A DNA stretch of 6,837 bases from an uncultured Eubacteriales bacterium (GCA_934467435.1 CAKSLR010000070.1:1-6837); one strand, 5' to 3'; positions 1 through 5,569 are shown, numbered from the stretch's first letter. Numbers and translations: made by a program. The notes: generated by a model not told the origin, from the sequence alone.

Positions 1-1310
1 GTACGGGGAATGACCCCGCCCGGTACATAAAACGACATAAACGAGCCGCTCTCACTGCCCAGGTACCGCCGATAGGTCACGGGCGACCAGGTATCCAGCA
101 GGGTCAGGCTCTTTTTCGCGGCGGGAAACCGGCGAAGGATTGCCGCCGCGCAGGCATCCGCCCGTGCGGCACAGCGTTCCCGGTAGGCGGCGCGATCCTC
201 CTCCCGCCCGGAGGACAGGTCAAGAAACGCGCGGCTCTCCTGTTCGTCGAGCAACTGCATGACCTGTAAAAGGCGCTTGCCCCGCGGTGCAAAGGAGGGT
301 TCGTAACCGTATTCCCGCAACACCATACGCCCACCCCGCTCGGGCAACTCCGGTGCGGAGAAGCACAGGGTGCCGAAAGCGGGAACAGCGGAGGCATCAC
401 ACCCAAAGGCGGCGTGAAACGCCGAAAAACGCCGATCCCCGTGCCGGAGGTACATGGCAGCCAGGCGGCGCGGCATGGCGGTGCGGGGGAATAGTTTGCC
501 GAAAGTAACGGTGGGGTCGCAGGCGGCAATGACCGCATCTGCCGGGTGATATTCCCCCTTTGCCGTAAATACACCGCGCACACGCCGTCCGGTACATGCC
601 ACGCGGCGTACCTCACCGGAAGTCAGCAACCTGCCGCCGAGCGTGGCAAAGCGGTCTGCCATGCGAAGAGCGGCGGCGCGGGAACCGCCCGCGGGGAGCG
701 AGCCGTTGCCAAAGGCATAGGCGGCGTAGGCAAAAATCAGTCCCATGGCATTGAATTCGCCCCCGATATAGTCGGTCAGCAGGCAGCGCAGGAGCGGTGA
801 ACGGAAGCGGGCGGCAAGTTCGGAAAGCGACAGGCGCCCGTAATGCCACAGTCCCCCTGCCATGCGCAACCCGCAAAGCACTGCCTGCCTATTGTTTTGC
901 GCCATCTGCAGTTCCGCCGTGCGGGCAACAGCGGATAAAAATCCGTCAATTTCCTTTCCGTCCTCCGGCGAAACGGCAAGCAGCGACCGCCGCGTTTGCT
1001 CGAGTGACGGATACAGCGCCGCACTTTTTCCGCCGAGTTCGCTGCGGTAAAAATACGGCGCGCGGTAAAGCGGAATGTCCTCCCCGAGCATTCCGACCTC
1101 TCGCCACATCTCAAAAAGGCCGCCGGGCGCCGTACCCGTCAGCCAATGCATACAGTTGTCGATATGATAGCCCTCCCGGTCCCAGCCGGTCAGGTTGCCG
1201 CCGGGCGTGGCGTTTTTTTCGAGTATCGTGCAGTCAAAGCCCATCTCCTGCAGCCGGATACCGGCGCTGAGCCCTGCCACTCCACCGCCGATGATGACAA
1301 TTTTCTTCAC
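1..1310 (-). CDS. Phytoene-desaturase-like NAD(P)/FAD-dependent oxidoreductase, 3' end cut by window edge
   Basis: This is an uninterrupted frame of 436 codons running off the left edge, so the C-terminus (probably some 50-80 residues) is missing. The start is GTG at 1310: the codon just upstream in frame is TGA, and a G-rich GGGGGT stretch lies a few bases before it. The N-terminus is a Rossmann FAD-binding fold, IVIIGGGVAGLSAG (residues 4-17), with the ribose-binding acidic residue at Glu31 in TILEKNATPGG. GNLTGWDREGYHIDNCMHWL (38-57) and, near the cut end, a DTWSPVTYRRY...GSFMSF region resemble CrtI/carotenoid-isomerase-like proteins (COG1233). Members of this family oxidise or isomerise unsaturated lipids, but many clostridial ones have no known substrate, and no other carotenoid gene is visible. 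It lies 89 nt downstream of the ABC permease on the same strand, so it may be the last visible gene of the tetR operon. Family confident, substrate unknown. Confidence 0.85.
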   Translation of the reverse strand, partial: MKKIVIIGGGVAGLSAGIRLQEMGFDCTILEKNATPGGNLTGWDREGYHIDNCMHWLTGTAPGGLFEMWREVGMLGEDIPLYRAPYFYRSELGGKSAALYPSLEQTRRSLLAVSPEDGKEIDGFLSAVARTAELQMAQNNRQAVLCGLRMAGGLWHYGRLSLSELAARFRSPLLRCLLTDYIGGEFNAMGLIFAYAAYAFGNGSLPAGGSRAAALRMADRFATLGGRLLTSGEVRRVACTGRRVRGVFTAKGEYHPADAVIAACDPTVTFGKLFPRTAMPRRLAAMYLRHGDRRFSAFHAAFGCDASAVPAFGTLCFSAPELPERGGRMVLREYGYEPSFAPRGKRLLQVMQLLDEQESRAFLDLSSGREEDRAAYRERCAARADACAAAILRRFPAAKKSLTLLDTWSPVTYRRYLGSESGSFMSFYVPGGVIPR

Positions 1311-1327
1311 TCATCTACCCCCGTTTT

Positions 1328-1352
1328 CGCCGCCCTTCGGCGGCGCTTTTTT
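1328..1352 (+). terminator. GC-rich hairpin followed by T6 in the permease-oxidoreductase gap
   Basis: A perfect 7-bp stem, CGCCGCC (1328-1334) with GGCGGCG (1339-1345) around a CTTC loop, is followed within two bases by six T's (1347-1352) on the plus strand. That is the form of an intrinsic terminator reading left to right, yet no plus-strand gene ends here. In the minus direction of the flanking genes the hairpin is followed by AAAA, so it should not stop the operon. It may limit antisense transcription or act as a stability or processing hairpin between permease and oxidoreductase. Structure is clear, role is not. Confidence 0.45.
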
Positions 1353-1399
1353 CGGAGTTTGCCCGAAACCGGGGGAATTTATACGGGAAAGAACGAACG

Positions 1400-2191
1400 T
1401 CAGGAATCGTTTTGCATCCGCCGGGCAAATACGAAAAATGCGAACACTGCCGCCGCGACCAGATAGACGGCAACCGTCCCCACAAACAGCCACCCGTTTT
1501 CGCGGAAGGTATAGGGCAGAATTTCTCCATGCCCGCCGAGGTACGAAGCACCCGTGATCATTCTGCCGAGTGCCGCACTGGGATAGAACGGAAGGACGCG
1601 GCAGAAATCGGCAAAGGAGCCCATACTCTCCAGCGGCATCCAGGCACCGCCGAGCACGCCGGACGCGCTGATGAGCACCGAAATGACGCCGGGGGCAGAC
1701 TTATCGTTGAAGCAGGTGCCGAGCAGGATGCCGAGAAACACGCAGAAGAGCAGCATGGGAAGTTGGGAAAGGAGCAGCAGCGCCGCCTCCCCGATGCCGA
1801 AATACGCCTCCCCCGTCAGTTTCGCCGCAAAGAACCCGGCAGCGATGCAGACCACCGCCTGTAGAACCCCAAGCAAAACGCCGGGCAGCGCGTAGCCGAT
1901 CACAAAATCCGCAGCCCGCAGCGGAGAGGAAAACAGACGCTTGAGAAACGCCGTGGTGCGATCTTTGGAGACGAGCAGACTCTCCATCAGCATAATAAAC
2001 GTAAACGAAAACATCAGAAGCCCCGGAATCAGCGAAAGCGGCAGAAAGGGGATGACCGTACCCGCGGCAAAGTGATTCACCACGCCGAAAAGAAGCAGCA
2101 TGGCGACCGGCGCCCCGAGGCAAAAAACATAAAGCAGCGGATCACGCACCATTTCCTTCAGATTTCGTTTGGTAAACAGCCAGGTTTTCAT
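1400..2191 (-). CDS. ABC-2 type transporter permease
   Basis: A 263-residue integral membrane protein that forms the channel of an ABC exporter with the ATPase encoded just upstream. After a charged amphipathic N-terminus (TKRNLKEMVRDP, 7-18) there are about six hydrophobic segments, at roughly 19-38, 52-74, 97-122, 134-160, 166-185 and 233-256. The length, the topology and the GGAWMPLE motif (181-188) after the fifth segment are typical of the ABC-2 membrane family (DrrB/YadH-like). The ATG at 2191 overlaps the ATPase stop by 4 nt (ATGA) and has GGAGGGG about 5 nt upstream, so translation is probably coupled. ABC-2 exporters move drugs, lipids, polysaccharides or peptides; the substrate cannot be told here. 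A tetR gene upstream makes efflux of a toxic or signalling compound the simplest guess. Confidence 0.9.
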   Translation of the reverse strand: MKTWLFTKRNLKEMVRDPLLYVFCLGAPVAMLLLFGVVNHFAAGTVIPFLPLSLIPGLLMFSFTFIMLMESLLVSKDRTTAFLKRLFSSPLRAADFVIGYALPGVLLGVLQAVVCIAAGFFAAKLTGEAYFGIGEAALLLLSQLPMLLFCVFLGILLGTCFNDKSAPGVISVLISASGVLGGAWMPLESMGSFADFCRVLPFYPSAALGRMITGASYLGGHGEILPYTFRENGWLFVGTVAVYLVAAAVFAFFVFARRMQNDS

Positions 2192-2907
2192 ACATTCCCC
2201 TCCACCATCTTGACAAATGCTTCTTCAAATTTTCCGGTGCCGGCCTTTTGGCAAAGTTCCTCCGTTGTACCGACGGCAAGCAGCTTCCCGCGGCAAAGCA
2301 CGGCAACGCGGTCGCAAAGTGCCTCGATCTCCTCCAGATAGTGGCTCGTCAGCACGATCGTAATGTTTCCCTTCAGGGAACGGATGATGGACCAGAGTTC
2401 CCGCCGCGCCAGCACATCAAGCCCGAGGGTCGGTTCATCGAGGAAAAGAATCTTCGGCTCCGAAATCAGTGCCGCCGCGATGGAGAGCCGCCGCGCCCAA
2501 CCGCCCGAGAGCGTTCTGGCACGCGAGGTAAGCACCTCTCCGAGCCCGAAAGCACGAATGATCTGTTCTTCCCGCGCGGGGTCACGCTTTCCGTAAATGC
2601 CCGCGAAAAAGTCAAGGTTCTCCTCCACCGTCAGGTTCGGCGCCACCGCCGTTTCCTGCGGCGAAACATCGACAATTTCCTTGATCCGGTCCATCTCACG
2701 GTCCAGGTCATAGCCGCCGACGGTCGCCTCTCCGCCACTTTTCCGGCAAAGCCCTGTGAGAATCTTGATCAGCGTGGTTTTCCCGGCGCCGTTGACGCCG
2801 AGCAGACCAAACAGTTCCCCTTCCTTCACCGAAAGCGACACCCCGCACAGTGCCGCCTTCTTTCCGTAATTTTTAGACAGGTTTTCCGCACAAATGGCAT
2901 CGGTCAT
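2188..2907 (-). CDS. ABC-2 type transporter ATP-binding protein
   Basis: A 239-residue cytoplasmic nucleotide-binding subunit that powers the permease encoded next to it. All hallmarks of an ABC ATPase are in order: Walker A GVNGAGKTT (37-45), Q-loop Gln84 in VSPQETA, ABC signature LSGGW (133-137), Walker B ILFLDE (153-158), D-loop GLD (162-164) and switch His189 in LTSHYLEE. The PTLGLD and HYLEE motifs place it with DrrA/CcmA-like exporter ATPases. The usual final Gln of the signature is Trp, a conservative enough position that activity is still expected. The ATG at 2907 overlaps the tetR stop by 4 nt and is preceded by GGAGG about 9 nt upstream inside tetR. The length is rather short for this family, with no extra C-terminal domain. 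Confidence 0.95.
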   Translation of the reverse strand: MTDAICAENLSKNYGKKAALCGVSLSVKEGELFGLLGVNGAGKTTLIKILTGLCRKSGGEATVGGYDLDREMDRIKEIVDVSPQETAVAPNLTVEENLDFFAGIYGKRDPAREEQIIRAFGLGEVLTSRARTLSGGWARRLSIAAALISEPKILFLDEPTLGLDVLARRELWSIIRSLKGNITIVLTSHYLEEIEALCDRVAVLCRGKLLAVGTTEELCQKAGTGKFEEAFVKMVEGNV

Positions 2908-3458
2908 TCTTTCAATCCTCCGTAAAATCGTTTCATGGCGTGAAACTGGTCATCCACCAGGGCAAGAATATCCTCCCAGCGCAAGTCGTCAAAATGCGTC
3001 ATCATCCGGCAGGCAATGCCGTGCATGAAGAACCACGCGCCAAAATAAAAGCGGCGCGCCACCGCCTCCGGGTAGCCGCCCAGGCGCATGATCTCGCGAA
3101 TGGTCGCCTCCATAAAGCGTACGTCCGCCTCATCGGTCTGCAACGGGTTTTCCATGTAAATGAACTGAAACAGGCGCGGCTTTTCGTAGGCAAACCGGAT
3201 GTACCCGATCTGCATGGCGGTAAAGAAGTTTGCCTGCCGCTCGGCAGCAAGGTAGGCGCCGAGTTGCTCTTTGCACGCCGAAAGCAGCGCCGCGCGCAAC
3301 TCCTCCATTCCCGAAAAGGAAAGATAAATCGGCTGTGTGGAACAACCGAGGCGGGCAGCAATGGCGCGGGCATTGAGCGCGCCGCTCCCCTCTTCCTCGA
3401 GAAGCGAAAGTGCCGCGGCGAGAATCGCCTCCCGCTTCACCAGTTTTTTTGCCGGCAT
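2904..3458 (-). CDS. TetR/AcrR-family transcriptional regulator
   Basis: A 184-residue regulator. The N-terminal TetR DNA-binding domain covers about residues 8-55, with helix-turn-helix RAIAARLGCSTQPIYLSFSG (31-50) and a basic N-terminal arm PAKKLVKREAI. The C-terminal part (about 60-180) is the helical ligand-binding and dimerisation region; its FYFGAWFFMHGIACRM stretch (about 140-155) resembles WHG-type TetR C-terminal domains. I chose ATG 3458 because AAGGAGG (3464-3470) sits 5 nt upstream; a GTG at 3464 overlaps that Shine-Dalgarno and is unlikely. It is the first gene of the operon, joined to the exporter ATPase by a 4-nt overlap, so it most likely represses its own operon until a transported or related ligand binds. 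The operator candidate lies between the -10 box and the ribosome binding site. Confidence 0.92.
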   Translation of the reverse strand: MPAKKLVKREAILAAALSLLEEEGSGALNARAIAARLGCSTQPIYLSFSGMEELRAALLSACKEQLGAYLAAERQANFFTAMQIGYIRFAYEKPRLFQFIYMENPLQTDEADVRFMEATIREIMRLGGYPEAVARRFYFGAWFFMHGIACRMMTHFDDLRWEDILALVDDQFHAMKRFYGGLKE

Positions 3459-3477
3459 AGGCACCTCCTTTTTTATA

Positions 3478-3493
3478 AATAACGCTTGTTATT
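3478..3493. promoter_or_regulatory. Candidate TetR operator
   Basis: A perfect inverted repeat, AATAAC-GCTT-GTTATT, lies 11 nt downstream of the -10 box and just upstream of the tetR ribosome binding site. Size, symmetry and position fit an autoregulatory TetR-family operator that would block transcription at the start site. Binding is inferred. Confidence 0.55.
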
Positions 3494-3504
3494 GTTCGTT
3501 TTCC

Positions 3505-3533
3505 AGTATAGCATGCGGGAATCGGTTTGTCAA
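3505..3533 (-). promoter_or_regulatory. Promoter of the tetR-ABC operon (housekeeping sigma type)
   Basis: Read on the minus strand there is a perfect -35 box TTGACA (3528-3533) and a near-perfect -10 box TATACT (3505-3510) separated by exactly 17 nt. The start site should be near 3498, giving a leader of about 40 nt before the tetR ATG. Confidence 0.8.
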
Positions 3534-3545
3534 GGGAAAATTGCG

Positions 3546-3582
3546 AAAAACCGTATGGTACCGGGAAAACGGTGCCATGCGG
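3546..3582 (-). terminator. Possible terminator of the AraC-like remnant
   Basis: Arms 3551-3562 and 3571-3582 are complementary around an 8-nt loop. In a plus-strand transcript all 12 pairs form if two G-U pairs are allowed; in a minus-strand transcript those two become C-A mismatches. Five T's follow on the minus strand (3546-3550), which fits termination of the old araC-like message just before the tetR promoter. The mismatches make this only a moderate candidate. Confidence 0.4.
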
Positions 3583-3628
3583 CGCGCGATTTCCGCCTGA
3601 TAAAACGCGCGATTTCCGCCTGATAAAA
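3583..3628. repeat. Perfect 23-bp tandem duplication
   Basis: Two identical 23-bp copies stand head to tail (3583-3605 and 3606-3628), each starting CGCGCGATTTCC and ending GATAAAA. They lie inside the AraC-like remnant. Since 23 is not a multiple of three, the duplication shifts its frame: with one copy the frame would end at a TGA at 3530-3532, with two it runs on through tetR. Perfect identity suggests a recent event, such as replication slippage. Confidence 0.9.
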
Positions 3629-3789
3629 GAGGAAGGCGGTTTTCCGTAATGCCTCCGGAACGCACGGGAAAAAGATTTCACATCCGAAAAGCCGGAGAGG
3701 AACGCAACCTCCCGCACCGTATGCTCCCCGCGCAGGAGAAGGCGCATGGCGCCCTCCGGCCGCAGGCCACGCCGCCGGGGCGCGCGCAA
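3583..3789 (-). pseudogene. AraC-family regulator, C-terminal remnant
   Basis: The minus-strand frame reading down from about 3765 contains the second helix-turn-helix of an AraC/XylS regulator: EGAMRLLLRG, then HTVREVAFLSGFSDVKSFSR and AFRRHYGKPPSSF. It matches the family pattern A..LL......V.EVA...GF.D...FSR.F.R..G..PS.F. The first helix-turn-helix and the whole effector domain are absent: upstream of about 3765 no frame resembles an AraC protein, and the DMT-like remnant begins there on the other strand. The 3' end is altered by the 23-bp tandem duplication, after which the frame runs into tetR. No start codon with a convincing ribosome binding site was seen. I take it as a decayed gene; a functional short HTH protein is unlikely. 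Confidence 0.65.
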
Positions 3790-4056
3790 TGCTCGGCAGG
3801 GCTCTCGAATGCCTGCACCAACTACGCAACCACGGCGCTGTCCGGCACGGAGACTGCCGCTTTCCGGTTCCCCGCCGTTTCGGGGGGAACGATTCTCCTC
3901 TCGCTGCTGACGGCAAGGTTGCTTTTCGGTGAAAAATCCGCCCGCGCCACCTGCTTGCCTTTCTGTTCGGCGCCTCCGCCGTGTTTCTTCTGCGCTTCCA
4001 GGGGCATGCGATTGACGGAGGGCGCGAATTTTTCCGAAAAAACATGAGACGGGCGA
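3781..4056 (+). pseudogene. EamA/DMT-family transporter, C-terminal remnant with a frameshift
   Basis: In the frame of the codon at 3781 the translation reads AGLSNACTNYATTALSGTET, AAFRFPAVSGGTILLSLLTA, RLLFGEK (to about 3937). This resembles the end of drug/metabolite transporters, where N..TNY is followed by a FP..SGG-ILL helix and a FGEK/FRE-type turn. The last membrane helix continues in another frame as RPRHLLAFLFGASAVFLLRF (about 3941-4000). Adding one base after GAAAAA near 3938 joins the two parts into a typical end, so a single-base deletion is likely. The N-terminal eight or so helices are missing. The second frame stays open to a TGA at 4113-4115, running through the purE promoter, so the 3' limit of the old gene is uncertain. 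The family call rests on motif memory only. Confidence 0.55.
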
Positions 4057-4085
4057 TTGACAAAGGGAGAGAAATGTGTTATACT
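4057..4085 (+). promoter_or_regulatory. Promoter of the purECF operon
   Basis: TTGACA (4057-4062) and TATACT (4080-4085) are separated by 17 nt, the same pair of boxes and spacing as at the tetR promoter. Transcription should begin near 4092, leaving a leader of about 225 nt before purE. The promoter sits in or just behind the tail of the transporter remnant. Confidence 0.8.
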
Positions 4086-4094
4086 ATCCGTGAA

Positions 4095-4121
4095 GTGAGG
4101 GAAGCCGCAGGCTGACCTTAC
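4095..4121 (+). other. Hairpin at the extreme 5' end of the purine leader
   Basis: GTGAGG (4095-4100) pairs with CCTTAC (4116-4121, one G-U), then a symmetric GA/GA internal loop, then AGCC (4103-4106) with GGCT (4110-4113) around a GCA loop. It would form at the very start of the transcript and could protect the 5' end or be part of the leader fold. I know of no family that requires it. Confidence 0.45.
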
Positions 4122-4135
4122 CGAAAATCCATATA

Positions 4136-4256
4136 GTTCTTTTGGCCTGACGGAAGCGCGGAACTTTCCCTTCGCACGCCGCGCGGCACGCAAAAGGCGT
4201 GTCAAGTGGAGCACCACATGGACGGAAGAACCGAACGCAGCCGACCGTCTGGGCAC
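4136..4256 (+). promoter_or_regulatory. ZTP (pfl) riboswitch aptamer in the purE leader
   Basis: The 3' part CCGTCTGGGCA (4245-4255) matches the hallmark CCGCCUGGGCA of ZTP/pfl riboswitches at all but one position. Upstream is the hairpin GTGG-AGCA-CCAC (4206-4217), as I recall it from purine-gene members of the class. A closing helix can form between 4136-4144 and 4223-4231 (nine pairs, two G-U). Just inside it, TGACGG (4148-4153) could be the strand usually seen as UGGCG; its GACGG pairs exactly with CCGTC (4245-4249), so the one departure from the hallmark may be compensated. The 4154-4205 stretch holds extra hairpins (GCGCGG 4156-4161 with CCGCGC 4179-4184; CACGC 4187-4191 with GCGTG 4197-4201). 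An alternative 5' strand is GGCG at 4196-4199. Known members bind ZMP/ZTP and activate purine and folate one-carbon genes. Class fairly sure, detailed fold and 5' limit less so. Confidence 0.75.
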
Positions 4257-4289
4257 TCTTATCTTTCGTGGGTAGGTGTGCCCTTTTTT
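4251..4289 (+). terminator. Riboswitch-controlled intrinsic terminator
   Basis: GGGCAC (4251-4256) pairs with GTGCCC (4278-4283), directly followed by TTTTTT (4284-4289). The 5' arm is the GGGCA of the riboswitch hallmark, so aptamer and terminator cannot form together. Ligand-bound aptamer should let transcription pass into purE; without ligand it should stop here. This is the known ON-switch arrangement of ZTP riboswitches. Confidence 0.8.
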
Positions 4290-4317
4290 GATTTTCTTTT
4301 TCAGGTAAGGAGGAAAT

Positions 4318-4815
4318 ATGAAAAAAATCGGAATTCTGATGGGAAGCGACAGCGACGCGCCGGTGGTACGCCGCGCGTGCGAAGTGCTCGAACATTTCGG
4401 CGTACCGTACGAAATGCACATCTTTTCTGCCCACCGCACCCCGGATGCCGTGCGGACGTTTTGCGCGGATGCAAGGGAGCGGGGCTTCGGCGCCATCATC
4501 GCCGCCGCAGGCATGGCGGCGCACTTGGCGGGTGCCGTTGCCGCCGCGACCACCCTGCCTGTGGTGGGAATCCCGATGGGGTCGGGGGCGCTCTCGGGGC
4601 TGGATGCCCTGCTTTCCACGGTAGAAATGCCGTCCGGCATTCCTGTTGCAACCGTTGCCATTGACGGTGCCAAAAACGCTGCCCTTCTGTGCGTGGAGAT
4701 GCTGGCAATCACCGACGACGGTCTTGCCGCCAAACTGAAAGCAGAGCGGCAGGCGGAAGAAGAAAAAGTCCTGAAAAAAGACGCAGCCCTGCAAGCGGAA
4801 CTTGCGAAAGCATAA
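4318..4815 (+). CDS. purE: N5-carboxyaminoimidazole ribonucleotide mutase, PurE
   Basis: A 165-residue cytosolic enzyme of de novo purine synthesis. Class I PurE converts N5-CAIR to CAIR, the step before PurC. Visible motifs are MGSDSD (8-13) for phosphate binding, SAHRTP (37-42), AAGMAAHLAG (63-72) with the second active-site region His, LSGLDALLSTVEMPSGIP (92-109) and VATVAIDGAKNAALL (110-124). Compared with E. coli PurE the AIGKAGAANA loop is two residues shorter, as in many clostridial PurE proteins. The tail (139-165) is a charged helix. The ATG at 4318 follows AAGGAGG closely. First gene behind the riboswitch-terminator leader, with purC 32 nt downstream. A partner PurK is not visible here; direct use of AIR plus CO2 (class II) cannot be wholly excluded by eye. 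Confidence 0.95.
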   Translation: MKKIGILMGSDSDAPVVRRACEVLEHFGVPYEMHIFSAHRTPDAVRTFCADARERGFGAIIAAAGMAAHLAGAVAAATTLPVVGIPMGSGALSGLDALLSTVEMPSGIPVATVAIDGAKNAALLCVEMLAITDDGLAAKLKAERQAEEEKVLKKDAALQAELAKA

Positions 4816-4847
4816 ACGCCAGCCATTATAAAACGGAGGAAAAGAGC

Positions 4848-5555
4848 ATGGAAAAGAAAGAACAGCTGTACGAAGGAAAAGCCAAAAAGGTATTTGCCAC
4901 CGATGATCCCGCTTATGTGATTGTTTCTTACAAGGATGACGCCACGGCGCTGGACGGACTGAAAAAAGGCACCATTGCCGGCAAAGGGGAGATCAACAAC
5001 CGGATGTCCAACTTTCTCTGTTCCCTGCTGGAAAAAGAAGGGGTGCCGACCCATTTTGTACGGGAACTGAGCCCGCGGGAAACGCTGGTGCGCCACGTTG
5101 CCATTGTGCCGCTGGAAGTCATCTGCCGCAACATTTCCGCCGGTTCGTTTGCCCGCCGCTACGGGGTGGCAGAGGGCATTGTATTTGCCGAACCGACGCT
5201 GGAGTTTTCCTATAAAAATGACGAACTGCACGACCCGCTGCTGAATGACGACCACGCCGTGGCGCTCGGGCTGGCAACGCGGGAGGAGATTGCCGCCATC
5301 CGGCAGATGGCGCTGCGCGTGAACGAAATTCTGAAAGAGTACTTCCTCGGGCTTGGGGTCAAACTGGTAGACTTCAAACTGGAATTCGGCAGACTGCCGG
5401 ACGGCAAGATCGTTCTGGCGGATGAAATCTCGCCCGACACCTGCCGTTTCTGGGATGCCGTGACCAACGAGAAACTGGATAAAGACCGTTTCCGCCGGGA
5501 TATGGGCGGCGTTGAGGACGCCTACCGCGAGATGATGAAGCGGGTGTTTGGCTGA
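4848..5555 (+). CDS. purC: SAICAR synthetase, PurC
   Basis: A 235-residue cytosolic enzyme that joins aspartate to CAIR using ATP, giving SAICAR. The ATG at 4848 is chosen because GGAGGA (4835-4840) lies 7 nt upstream and the protein then starts like its relatives, MEKKEQLYEGKAKKVF; the frame is open further upstream but there overlaps purE. Motifs are the ATP-binding start YEGKAKKVF (8-16), PLEVICRNISAGSF (88-101), LVDFKLEFG (173-181) and LADEISPDTCRFWD (190-203). Length is usual for the bacterial single-domain enzyme. It takes the product of PurE, the gene before it; its TGA overlaps a possible purF ATG by one base. Shares the leader control of purE. Confidence 0.97.
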   Translation: MEKKEQLYEGKAKKVFATDDPAYVIVSYKDDATALDGLKKGTIAGKGEINNRMSNFLCSLLEKEGVPTHFVRELSPRETLVRHVAIVPLEVICRNISAGSFARRYGVAEGIVFAEPTLEFSYKNDELHDPLLNDDHAVALGLATREEIAAIRQMALRVNEILKEYFLGLGVKLVDFKLEFGRLPDGKIVLADEISPDTCRFWDAVTNEKLDKDRFRRDMGGVEDAYREMMKRVFG

Positions 5556-5569
5556 TGCCGGAGGCTTGC

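Noticed and set aside
3130..3789. A minus-strand frame beginning with the AraC helix-turn-helix and continuing through tetR
   Set aside because: Only the part above about 3600 resembles a protein family; the rest is tetR read in the wrong frame, reached because the 23-bp duplication shifted the frame.
3649..4047. A plus-strand frame of 132 codons as an intact small membrane protein
   Set aside because: The first 44 codons are antisense to the AraC-like remnant, there is no ribosome binding site at the ATG, and the last helix is found in another frame; a decayed transporter end explains it better.
4086..4317. Guanine/adenine (xpt-type) or PRPP (ykkC subtype) riboswitch in the purine leader
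   Set aside because: I found none of their conserved core elements, while the CCGTCTGGGCA hallmark and its overlap with the terminator point to the ZTP class.
4689..4847. A longer N-terminal form of PurC starting inside purE
   Set aside because: The ATG at 4848 has a good ribosome binding site and gives the family-typical start; the extension is out-of-frame purE sequence.
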